Source of the DNA: Narthecium ossifragum
Lineage: Eukaryota; Streptophyta; Magnoliopsida; Dioscoreales; Nartheciaceae
Direction: 5' to 3'
DNA: 64,000 nt
Assembly (NCBI GenBank): GCA_963920575.1
Contig: OY986968.1
Coordinates: forward strand, 5,821,485-5,885,484
The notes beneath the pieces are model-generated. The model was not told the origin of the DNA and ran no database searches. It was given only the letters and a program-made list of their open reading frames with translations. Positions 54,961 to 64,000 of the stretch are shown here, piece by piece; positions within the stretch are counted from its first letter, which is position 1, and each line of letters starts with the position of its first letter. A program made the translations under genes and the position numbers.

Positions 54961-56674
54961 AGCGGTCGCGGTGCAGTACAGCATAAGAGAGGTCGAACCC
55001 ACAGATAGACAAGCAGAAAACATCCAAAACGCAAATAACAATGAATTGAGAACAATCAAGAGCGTAAAAGTTAAGAAAGTAGATCAAAGATGTAACGGTA
55101 AAATAAAGTTAACAAAGGAAATCAGGATTTAGTTAAGACTAGGCTTCAGGAATCACTTCACTCGGATTTAGGTTCCTCTCTTCTCAATGGCTCATATAAC
55201 ACTCAATTAATGGATTCATATCCAAATCACATTACCTGGAAGATATGGAACTACAAATCTAATAAAATATATAAATGTCTTTTCTTTCGAATGACACTTT
55301 CTTTTATCACTCTAACTTCATCTTACAAAAACCTAAGAATATACGATACCGGCTGTCACTACATGCAACGTATAACAAAAGTTCATCGGGACAAAGCCCT
55401 AACTCTATCTAACCAGATCTCTAAGAATACACAATACCAACTCTCACAATCGGCAATGCATAGCAAAGATTTCACGAGATAAAGTAGGTAAACAATAGAT
55501 AAAATTATGGGATTATAAGATCATGAAAGAAGCATGACTGGATTCATAATATTAATCATCCACATAGGAATCTATAATCTGAAAACAATCTTTGAAGATT
55601 CAATACATAGAAAAGAGTTTAACAATAAAAATTAAAATTATGAACCATGATAAAGAAGAAACCCTAATCTTTGCTAAATCTAACGTCCGCCATGCCCGTG
55701 GCTTACCCGGCCTTGGATGGAGATTTCTTCATCTTCTTTCTTGATTTTCTCCCCTCCAAAGCTCTGTAGAAAACCCCCTTGGAACCAGCCAAATTTTGGA
55801 TTAAATAAGCATATATATAGGGGAACTCTCGAAATTAGGGTTTTAGTTGAGTTGGACTTATCGGATTTCCTAAATTAATCCTAGCAGCCCTATTCCAGTC
55901 GCAACTGGGTCTAACCCAGCTAGAATTTGGAAACTTGCTCAACAAGAAAGTTGTAGATTATGAAGTCTTTTACCATATCACGAAGATTGCGTAATATCGA
56001 ATATTTGACGAATATTCTTCTCAGATTCGACAGAACAGTTTTTTAACTTCTCTAACTTCATCTATTCTTCAAATCTTCTATCATACCATCTAGAATCTCA
56101 AAGAATGTCCAACATAAAAGTTGTAGATCTCTGAGCCTTCTATCATGTATTCACATTTCAGAATATTTGAACTTGTAGGGAATATTTTCTGAATATTTTT
56201 CTACCAGTCAATGAAACTGTATTTTTCCTCATTTTCTGTGTTCTGGGTCACCCCGACTAAGATCGATCTTCTTGAAACTAGCTCTCTATCAAATCTCTGT
56301 CAGTGTCTGAACACAAAAAATAGATCGATCTTCTTTGGGGTCAGATCGATCTTCTTCTTCCGAAGCTGCTCGCTCCCGCACCTCTCGTACTAAAAATATC
56401 ATATCTTCCTCTAGGAAACTCCAAATCATGAACCGTAAAAACTCTCGGAAACTAGACTTCCTGAGCTTTCCAACAATATATGGAACTTCATTTGATTTGT
56501 TCCGAAAAGGTAAAGCTTTGACATTAAAGACCCATATTTGATTCAATTTCCTGCATAAATACAAATAACTTTGTGAAGCAACATATACAGACGAAATCAT
56601 CTATATAAATCATGAAAACTCAGCAAATAAGCTGCTCTTAGTCATGTTCAGAGTACAATTTCATGCACTCATCA
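54953..56674 (-). mobile_element. A-type LTR (A7), right arm of inverted pair, chimeric
   Basis: On the minus strand it starts like subfamily II (compare A2; plus-strand end ATGCACTCATCA). Its R/U5 half matches other A LTRs. The middle (about 55800-56230) instead resembles the B/F LTR type (CCCAGTTGCGAC and ATATTC-rich words). It is thus a recombinant LTR. GATCGATC words are at 56261, 56323 and 56344. The first 18 or so terminal bases are lost at the junction with A6. Confidence 0.8.
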
Positions 56675-56779
56675 CACCCACCAACTATCTTATTGCTAGT
56701 CTTTAGCAATTCAAAGCGCATAAAATATAATTAAACACACAAACGGTTCAAGGCTGTAGACATGCATGATAAAAATTCT
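56675..56779 (-). mobile_element. A internal fragment with polypurine tract
   Basis: The inverse of the 3' internal end seen at about 1150-1253, including the G-rich tract next to the LTR. It shows A7 was a 3' LTR. It is cut by a T LTR at about 56780. Confidence 0.8.
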
Positions 56780-58979
56780 ATCCCTCTACTCCTAGGCCGA
56801 CTGGCTGGGTCGGGCCCGTGGCTCGTTTGATTGTTTCGCATCAAGCGCGCGATCCGGTGGATCGCATTGTATCTTGGACCGCAAGGGCAATTTGGTAAAT
56901 TGGGCCTTGTCGATTTGTTTCATACCCATGTGTGCATACACTGACCATGTTTGTGTTAGTGTTTGATTAGAACGGTTAGGTGGACCCGGGATCGAAAGAT
57001 TCGGTCTTGGGTTTGAGTTTTAGCCCAAGTCTAGCTTTCTGCACCTATAAGATCAATGTTTTATTGCTAGAAGATCGATCTTTTAATGCCAGAAAGTCAA
57101 GGCGCGATCGTCATGAAGGATCGATCCTTCCTCCGGAAAAGATCGATCAATCATAGGTCGGTTCGTTTGCCTATAAAGCGGACGTAAGTCTCTTTCTTGA
57201 ATCCCTTTTGAAATCCGTGTTCTTGAGCTCAGAGCTGCCGGATTTTGAAGAGATTTTGGACGATCCAAGGCCTTGCTGCTGGGATTGAAGCTGCTCTAGG
57301 CTAGGTAGGGATCCTACCTACGTTTGTTTTCCAGTTTTGTGAGTTTGAGTTGGTTGTGATCTTCTTTTGCTTAGATCTTGATGCATGTTTGTTAGTTTGT
57401 AGTATTCTTACCGGTTTTGGACTCGTGGTCTTTCATACTACCGGATCCCAAGGTTTTGTGGGATTTGGTGGAGTTTTTCGACGGTATTTCTCGCCGGAGG
57501 TTCGCCGGAAAACCCAACAAGATCGATATTTCTTGGAGAAAGATCGATCCTTCTTTGTTGGTCATGCTGAACTCGATGAAGGATCGATCATATTGTTGGA
57601 GATGATCGATCATGTGCCTTGGGTAGCATGGAATGCCCTTGTCGCGGGGCTTTGTATGTACAGTTTTCTTACAGCTTTATACCTTGTATATACTCTTAAG
57701 CATGCTAGCCCCATATTAGGGGTAGTGGTGAACCAGGAGAGTGATGACTCTTGGGATGTTTAGAATAAATGGGCAAGTGACCCTACAACTTTCCTTAGCC
57801 TTGCATGCCGGCGTGCGCCGAGGGCCTTTACCTGCGTGATTTGTCTTTTGTCGTTTGCGGGGCTGTTTCCCGATGCAGGTTGCTGGTGGACTGGCTAGCA
57901 GTTGGTGGTGGTACTACTGCAGCAGTACTTGACTTTAAATACGTGTTCACCACCTTGGGCCGACAGAGTGCCAAGCCCAGACCCTGTTTATGCTATCATC
58001 ACATACGTTGCATGCCTGTTTGTTTTATATGCGCATGTTCATCACATGCATCTCTGTTGTGCATTAGTTGCATGGTTAGGGTGTGAGCGATCTGTGGGTC
58101 GCCGTCCCGATGCTTGAAAGCTCAGATTTTGCCCTAGGACCGGGGTTGGGTAGTTTGGACCAGATTTGAATTGTGGTGTACAGTCGAATTCGATGATAGG
58201 CCTAAAAGACTGGTACACCTGTTGCTTGGTGATTGTAGAGGTCGTGTCGGCCTCGAGTCAGATTCTGAGGTGTAGCCGGTGTTCCACTATGACGACTCTT
58301 GAGTAGAGGGGTTGCTTACTCAGCGGTGCCATTTCCCGCCTGCAGTGTTGTTTCTTGCTTGTGAGTCTGCAGTGTTGGTTTCTGTTTACTGAGTGTGACC
58401 CATCATGTGACCAGTTCTTCTGGAAGACCATGATCATGGACCTCATGGACATACAGTGGGGTTATGGGACCTCTGTATACACCCAGGTCTTACTTGAGGG
58501 CGATACTGTTGCGTTTCCCTCTTCCTTCTGTGTCGTAGTGTAGTTTCCCTGCTGAGCTTAGTTGCTCACTCGTACCCAGGCTGCGTTTGCAGGTGCAGGC
58601 GTTAGCTCCTCTTTGGTGGCCCCTATCGGGCAGTTGGTCGGCGGTGCGGCGGCAGTGCGGCGGCGCCAGGCGAAGTCTGAGAGGTGGTGATCCTTTACTG
58701 CTTTGAACCCTATGTTAGTTAGTCTCCTATGGGAGTGTTTAAATATTGTATTCGAATCTTCCCCTCTCCGAGGATATGAATGTTAAACTCTTTTGGATTT
58801 GTGATCTTGGGTTCGAGGTTTGCTTAAATTTATTGTTCTTTAAATTGAGGGTGTTTTTGATGAACTGTTTAGGGAGACCAATAAGTTAGAGGGAACCCTC
58901 GTCAAAAATTTTCCGCAGTTTGTAGGTTTCGGTTCGTGTCGCCCGACCCAGTTGGGCTTTCACGGGTCGGGGCTCGACA
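56780..58979 (+). mobile_element. T-type LTR fragment, 5' end trimmed
   Basis: Tekay LTR lacking about the first 14 bases (it starts at CCCTCTACTCCTAGG) and ending in GGGGCTCGACA. It is about 2.2 kb long. GATCGATC-type pairs 22 bp apart lie at 57051/57073 and 57119/57141. It carries a TATA-like TATAAAG near 57172. The remaining open frames are not credible genes. Confidence 0.87.
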
Positions 58980-59873
58980 TCGAGCCACATTTAAGATATG
59001 TTGATGCTTTCTTTCTACAATAGCATTTTGTTGTGGTGTCTCCACACAAGATTTTTGGTGAATGATACCATTTTCAAGATAAAAATCCTTCATATCAAAC
59101 TCACTCCAGCTCCTTTGTACTAGTATCCTTGTGTACAGAATCACACTCCATCAAATCTATTGTAGAATCTGAAGGATGGCCTAACCTATAATGCCAGAGA
59201 TTGAAAACATCTGAACTACTGGCAACAGAAGCTAAAATGTTTATTTTATTGCCAAGGGAAGATAAGACTTCATTCAGGGCTGTAGGAGAGACATTCTTTT
59301 GGAGAAGATGATATAGACCTTGCCTCACCTTACCCATTCCAGTCGTTTTCCAAGTTGAAAGGTCCTGTATAAAACATGAATGAGGGGAGAAAATGAGACA
59401 ACATTTAGAAGTTTGTGCTAATTTTCTAGCAGATATTAAGTTGAAAGAAAAGGATGGAACACACAAAACGTCTTCCAAGATCAAAGAATCTGCTACTTTG
59501 ACGGTTCCAATATGAGTAGTAGTAGCAACATCTCCATTTGGAAGTGCCACCGAGTGAGAAATTTCTGCCTTGATGCTTGTGAACAATGCACTGAACAAAT
59601 CATATGATATGTTGCTCCAGTGTCCACAATCCAAGGAACAGCAGAAACAATATTGAGTTTGGTATTATAAACAGAAAGACATAAAGAAATACCATAGATT
59701 TTGGGCATTTCAGCCTGATTTGACAAAGATGGAGTGATGGTTTGGAGTTGATTAACCGAAGAAGCATGAGCATGAGTGTATTGAGGTTTGAGCAAGGCCA
59801 TTAGCTGAGCATATTGCCTTTGAGTCAAAGACACTTGGTTATTGTCACTTACCAACTCCTGTCCAGGTGGCAA
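58980..59873 (-). pseudogene. Ty1/copia protease and integrase N-terminal part
   Basis: On the minus strand, the protease has WIVDTGATYHM (near 59610-59640). After a frameshift near 59605 the frame continues with VALPNGDVATTTHIGTVKVA. The pre-integrase zinc region follows (LWHYRLGHPS near 59190). The integrase core begins ([20 protein letters not shown]) and breaks off at about 58980 against the T LTR end. The rest of integrase and most of RT are missing here. Confidence 0.87.
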
Positions 59874-59879
59874 AAGAGT

Positions 59880-61107
59880 AGTGACCTAATTGGCAAAGCT
59901 TCCACTCCCTCTATTCTTGCTATGAAGCTTGTGACCTGGAGGGTATCCATATATTTTGAAACATTTTTCTACTGTATGCTTAGGCATTTGACAATGTGTA
60001 CATGTTGGCTTATTGGGATTTGCCTTGAAACATCTTTCAATAGAGTGTCCTGACATCTTGCAAAATGTGCAGTAATATTTTTTCTGTTAAGATCCATTTT
60101 ACCTCCCCATATCTTTTCCTTGTGTTGCAAGTGCCATGGTCTCATAATTCATTAATTCATCCAGCAGAGTTTTCATCTTTGAAAAATACATACTCACAGT
60201 GTCTTGGTTTTGTACCAAAGTAGCAATTGCATGCTTCACTTCAAAAACCCGTGGTGCATTTTGTTGTCCAAAACGCTGCTCAAACTCCAGGCACAATTCA
60301 TGAGCCATCTCAACATAATAGGGTGCTTGGTTTTATATCTGTCAACATCGCATTCTGCAGCCAGGTGATGACAATGTCATTGCAGCGAAGCCATGGTTTT
60401 GTTAATGGGCTATCCACATTAGGTTCACAAATAGTCCCATCAACAAAACCAAGCTTATTTTTGATTCAAAGGGCCCTTCTCATTGACTTTGCCCAAGAGT
60501 AATAGTTACTGAAATCCAACATTTGTGTGACTAAGAGTAGGGGTGAGAATTCGGTAAATACCGAACCGAAATATCGAATACCGAAATACCGAAATACCAT
60601 AATTTAAAAAACCGAACCGAACCGAATTAGTGCATAAAACCGAACCGAATTAATTCGGTACACTAATTTAAAAACCGAACCGAACCGAATTCATGTAAAA
60701 ACCGAACCGAACCGAACCGAAAAAACTGAAATAATTCGTAATTTTTTACTTACAATATAAAACCGAACCGAAATAAGGTATATAATTTTAAAATTTTTGG
60801 TATTTCGGTATTTAGCTAATTTTAAAAATAAAAGCCGAACCGAATACCGAATTTTTGACAAAAAAAAAACCGAACCGAACAGAATATACCGAAAAACCGA
60901 ACGGAATTGTTCGGTTCGGTTCGGTTCTAAAAGTTTGGTTCGGTTTTGCTCACCCCTAACTAAGAGGGCTCCAGAGCCATCATTACTCCCAATGAAATAC
61001 GGATTGTTTGGTAGTGATGGGTCAATGGTGTTTGTAGACTGGTTTTTATCTAAATTTGTGTTTGAGGATTGGCTTTGAGTGGTGTCGGAAGAATCATTCG
61101 GAGACAT
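59880..61107 (-). pseudogene. Ty1/copia gag, split by a MITE
   Basis: Gag starts at 61107 (MSPNDSSDTTQSQSSNTNLD). It is interrupted at 60958-60538 by the MITE and resumes through a UBN2-type gag region (FEQRFGQQNAPRVFEVKHAI near 60280). Two CCHC knuckles follow near 59940-60075 (CTFCKMSGHSIERC and CTHCQMPKHTVEKC). A TAG near 59888 (CAG-type change) separates it from the protease frame. Confidence 0.87.
60538..60958. mobile_element. hAT-type MITE
   Basis: A 421-bp element with inverted ends TAGGGGTGAG and CTCACCCCTA, and an internal body of CCGAACCGAA / TTCGGTTCGG repeats. It is flanked by a perfect 8-bp duplication ACTAAGAG (60530-60537 and 60959-60966), the length made by hAT transposases. 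It has no coding capacity. It inserted into the copia gag frame. Confidence 0.95.
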
Positions 61108-61111
61108 CCTT

Positions 61112-61123
61112 GCTCTGATACCA
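61112..61123 (-). other. Primer-binding site of copia element (tRNA-iMet)
   Basis: Minus-strand TGGTATCAGAGC lies directly next to the LTR end (TGTAAG on the plus strand), five bases before the gag ATG. Confidence 0.9.
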
Positions 61124-61537
61124 TGTAAGAAAAACTCACAAAACAGAGAAATACATAGGTGAGAGGAGCAAGATGAACCAGAAAAATAATGAAGAGGAAT
61201 TTCTTTTTCTCTGTATTCTCATGCCTTCTATGAATTTATAACTATACAATTGTCTTTACTAGTAAAGAATTTACAAAAAGAAAGGAATGATTTGATCAGT
61301 TCTATATCAGTGACAAAACTGATTCTAGCAAGCTGTACAAAGCTCATAACAGAGAGATCGATATCAATTCATATCTATTCCAAAAGATCCTATTTCCTTA
61401 TGATCTCAACTTCCTTCTATAGATTCTGAATTATGTTGACATTGCTGATTAGATATATCTTTCCTTCTCAACTAGAAATCTTGCTGGCAATTATCTTTTT
61501 GTGCTTCATATTTGAACATTGGATGCTACTAAATCAT
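61124..61537 (-). mobile_element. Copia 5' LTR
   Basis: Begins on the plus strand at TGTAAGAAAAACTC. The far boundary is uncertain: CA dinucleotides near 61516 and 61537 are candidates. No second LTR was found in the window for comparison. One GATCGATA word (near 61357) is present, but no pair. Confidence 0.65.
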
Positions 61538-62049
61538 TTAACTTCATTCATAAACAACTTTATAAAAAGGTTTCACTGCTATAATTTATCTATTTGAGGG
61601 GGGAATGCATAACAAAGCCTATGCATGCGTATCATCATCAGGGACCATAACAGCTTGAGTGATATCTCCACATTTCGAGACATCTATTTAAAATTGAGGA
61701 TTGAGACAAACCTAACACCCAGTGGCGCTTGAGGTCAACGACCAAAACCAGGACCGCCAAATGCAGGACCACCCCTGTATCAATTATCAAGCAATCGAAC
61801 ATTAGGAAGAAGGAACACAAAATGGCACTCAACCTTCCATCAATGAAATAGCTTTCTGGAAGATATGTAGAGCACAGAGCTGTCAACTTCATGCGAGAAG
61901 GGGGGGACAAAATAATTATCTGCACTAGTTTGCACCAGAGGATCGAAAAAAACAAGTAATAGACTACATTAAACTACTTTGTCTTCAAACAATGTCAAGA
62001 TCCTCCTCAATAGCAATAAACTCTGCCAAAGATGATAAAGAAAAATTAC
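61538..62049. other. Unassigned sequence, probably intron of transaldolase fragment
   Basis: No gene or repeat seen. It lies downstream of the donor site of the minus-strand transaldolase exon and may be its intron. Confidence 0.4.
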
Positions 62050-62221
62050 CGGTGGGTTGCTGGTGACACCTCTAACGCCGCTAGCAATCAATGGAAGCAA
62101 ATCTGTCGCTTGGCTACAAAGGTTATCATACCAAGGAGACTGGCCCTGCTGCTCATAGAGATCATGAAGGGTCGTTCTCTTGCTTGCTGGTCCATTTCCA
62201 TCTTCTTGAGAGGATCTCACA
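62050..62221 (-). pseudogene. Transaldolase N-terminal exon (plastid-type)
   Basis: On the minus strand the exon reads TTLHDLYEQQGQSPWYDNLC, then TDLLPLIASGVRGVTSNP, and ends at a GT donor (GGTAATTTTT). This matches the N-terminal domain of plant plastid-type transaldolase. An acceptor-like GATGCAG (exon start 62221) or a pyrimidine-rich CTTCAG further up (start 62242) would begin it. The following exon is not found on this strand. The next part of the protein lies on the other strand at 37351. I call it a fragment. Confidence 0.75.
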
Positions 62222-62284
62222 CTGCATCACAGGATTCTGTAGCTGAAGAAAAAAAAAATGTAGATATATCCTTGTAGCGAAATG

Positions 62285-62490
62285 GAAGCCCTGGTATACT
62301 CGATCAAAGGATTGGAGGTGGAGATCGTCACCTTGTAGCCGTTCACGTCGCAGTAGAAGGGGCAGACCACCGCTCGCAGGTTCTTGCTGTACGGCTTCTC
62401 CTTCTCCTCTATAAACCCGGCTCCATCGGTAGGAATAGCTGCTCCAGCCTTGCAAATCTGGGATTGGAGGTGGTGACGCCGGCGTCAATG
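62285..62490 (-). other. Unidentified coding-like stretch
   Basis: One minus-strand frame reads CKAGAAIPTDGAGFIEEKEK, then YSKNLRAVVCPFYCDVNGYK, without stops and with protein-like composition. The sequence is GC-richer than its surroundings. It might be an upstream exon of the same locus or a gene fragment. I do not recognise the family. Confidence 0.3.
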
Positions 62491-62898
62491 AAAAGCATAT
62501 ATTTGGTTGGGGTGAATATTTTGTGTCACTTTTGGTTTAAATTCGCTATAACTTGATCTATGGATGGATTTCATTTGATTGATGTCCATTCTCTGTGCTC
62601 TTCTGATAAATCTTAGTTTTTTACGCTTGGGGTTATGTGTTTATGTAGATTTATGGCCTTCTTCAAGTCAATGGAGTCACAAAATCGGTCTTCCTGTGTT
62701 CCATTTTGTGGTTATGTAACGCATACTGTTATCATTGAAGGTTGTTCTTTTACTAAGAACCGTCAGAACCTTATAAACTGGAGAATGGATTTGGTCACGA
62801 TTTTATTTGCCGCCCTATTTTACCTTGATTCATGTGTTTATTTTTTATTTTCCAAGAACGATCATGTGTTCTTGTTCTGCCCTCAATGTAGGCACGAG
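62491..62898. other. Stretch without recognised feature
   Basis: AT-rich sequence. A plus-strand frame of 94 codons (62635-62919) runs into the LINE poly(T) and shows no recognisable motif. Confidence 0.5.
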
Positions 62899-64000
62899 TT
62901 TTTTTTTTTTTTTTTTTGAGAAGTTAAGCCGAAGCTACAAACCAGCCTAAGCTGGGACACCCACCCTACACACTAGGAAACCTGATGGCCATAGAGGCCA
63001 AACTCATCTACATCAGCATCAGACAACTCTAACTCCAAAGAAAAAACCTCCGAAACCATACGCGCTTGTCGTGCTACACCATCCGCGAGCCCATTCAACT
63101 CCCTAGGAATATAAAGTACCTGTAGACTGATTAATTTCATAGCCAAAGACCATATCTTGCATAGCACCTCCATACACTGCTCAATCGATGGAACCTTGCC
63201 CTCCACCATACCAACTGCAAAGAGTGAATCACTCTCCACCACTACTTTTGTAGCCCCCCTGTTAACCACTAGTTCCACTGCACGCAAGATAGCCATTAGT
63301 TCAGCATTAACAACAGAGTTAGCTACCACAGTTGATACCTCATCCCACAGGAAAAACACCCTCTACATCCACACAAACAATGCCCAATCCTGCCAGATGC
63401 TGCAAGGAGGCTACAGATGCATCTACTTGGCATCGCATGCCTTCCCCACCATCAATAACATTCCTCCCTATATGCTTAGATTTATTATTTAAGAGTTTGA
63501 ACTCCTTGACCTGCCACAAAATTGACCGTACCATATCATCCTCCCCTAAAGCCTCCTCCCCAAAAACTTTACAGCATCTCTGCTTCCAAAGAATCCAAAT
63601 ACTATATGCCACCACTGACTTCAATGTACATATCGATTCCAACTTGCTTGATCTAGACAAAATTTCAAAACATGCTGGAAGAGATAGCTGGTCAGGTACT
63701 CCTTGAAGCCCCTGCAACACACCATCCCATACCCGTCTGGCCACCCCACAACTAAAAAGGAGATGTTCCAGATCTTCATCCTCGTAGCCACATCGCGGAC
63801 ATGACTTATCACTAGCCAAACACAAGTCCCACAGCTTTGAGAGAGTGGGAACCTTATCGTGAGCCAAACACCACAAGAAGAAGCGCAGTCTGGGGCCTGC
63901 TGGGACAGACCAAATACCCTTCCAAAAGTTGACATTATCCTCCTCTACTATACATCGACTCCTGGAATCCAAAAATTGATAACCGGAGGCCGTAGTTACA
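62899..64000 (-). mobile_element. LINE (L1-type) 3' end with poly(A) tail
   Basis: A plus-strand poly(T) run (62899-62917) is the poly(A) tail of a minus-strand non-LTR element. The 5' part is beyond the window edge, and most plant LINEs are 5' truncated. The tail follows about 50 bp of 3' untranslated sequence. Confidence 0.9.
62973..63972 (-). pseudogene. LINE reverse transcriptase tail: zf-RVT and RNase H
   Basis: The minus-strand frame 63340-63972 carries a zf-RVT zinc region (FFLWCLAHDKVPTLSKL; CPRCGYEDEDLEHLLFSC). The start of an RNase H domain (CQVDASVASLQHLAGLGIV) follows. A one-base frameshift near 63345 moves to frame 62973-63359. There RNase H continues with its other acidic residues (NAELMAI, VVESDSLFAVG, NGLADGVARQ). 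RNase H removes RNA from the hybrid during reverse transcription. The frameshift makes this copy inactive. Confidence 0.88.

Noticed and set aside
61638..61955. 105-codon minus-strand frame
   Set aside because: No homology recognised. Probably intron sequence of the transaldolase fragment.
62285..62490. Assignment of the CPFYC-containing stretch to glycoside hydrolase family 9
   Set aside because: Only a short CPFYC-type similarity is visible from memory. The rest does not match well enough to name a family.
1..64000. tRNA, rRNA or other structural RNA genes
   Set aside because: None recognised. The tRNA-like strings present are retroelement primer-binding sites.

Overview
This is nuclear DNA of a seed plant. 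The evidence is Athila-type and Tekay-type (chromovirus) Ty3/gypsy retrotransposons, a Ty1/copia element with a tRNA-iMet primer site, a plant L1-type LINE with a zf-RVT/RNase H tail, a hAT-type MITE, and exon-like fragments of a plant (plastid-type) transaldolase. I cannot name the species. Nearly all of the window is nested or rearranged transposable elements and no intact host gene is visible.

Layout. 1-2849: an element bounded by two 'A' LTRs with only about 0.4 kb between them. 2850-7436: a decayed Athila element (E, minus strand). 7437-15112: a 5'-truncated Tekay element (T1, plus strand) split by two solo A LTRs (A3 with a 5-bp target duplication carrying one mismatch, A4 with a perfect one). 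15133-36014: a non-autonomous Athila element (C, minus strand, perfect GATGG target duplication). Its 5' LTR is interrupted by a second Athila element (B, 23137-35047, plus strand, perfect GTCAT target duplication). 36020-39126: the only low-repeat stretch, holding a broken transaldolase fragment and an exon-like piece of an unidentified gene. 39127-40950: LTR A5. 40953-50536: a Tekay element with both LTRs (T2, minus strand). 50537-58979: a scrambled zone of a T 3' end, a copia RT/RNase H piece, inverted F LTRs, an inverted pair of A LTRs and a T LTR. 58980-about 61540: the 5' half of a copia element with a MITE in gag. 61540-62898: a transaldolase exon and unassigned DNA. 62899-64000: the 3' end of a LINE.

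None of the elements looks autonomous. B keeps one continuous gag-pol frame but has five stops and a changed RT active site. T2 has two stops, an in-frame RNase H deletion and a changed integrase aspartate. C has lost RT, RNase H and most of integrase, fusing protease to the integrase tail. B and C share 3' non-coding architecture, so a B-like relative could have mobilised C (inference).

The most unusual signal is a repeated word, GATCGATC, placed in pairs with starts 22 or 23 bp apart. In A-type LTRs the pairs recur about every 72 bp, and 18 pairs across A and T1 LTRs are spaced by exactly 23. The same pairing at 22-23 bp occurs in the LTRs of the unrelated Tekay family and in the C LTR. Related four-site arrays with a step of about 20 bp occur inside Athila coding linkers. 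A second candidate is a 171-codon acidic Ser/Pro-rich ORF in the env-like position of element B, flanked by its own TATA-like and poly(A)-like signals.
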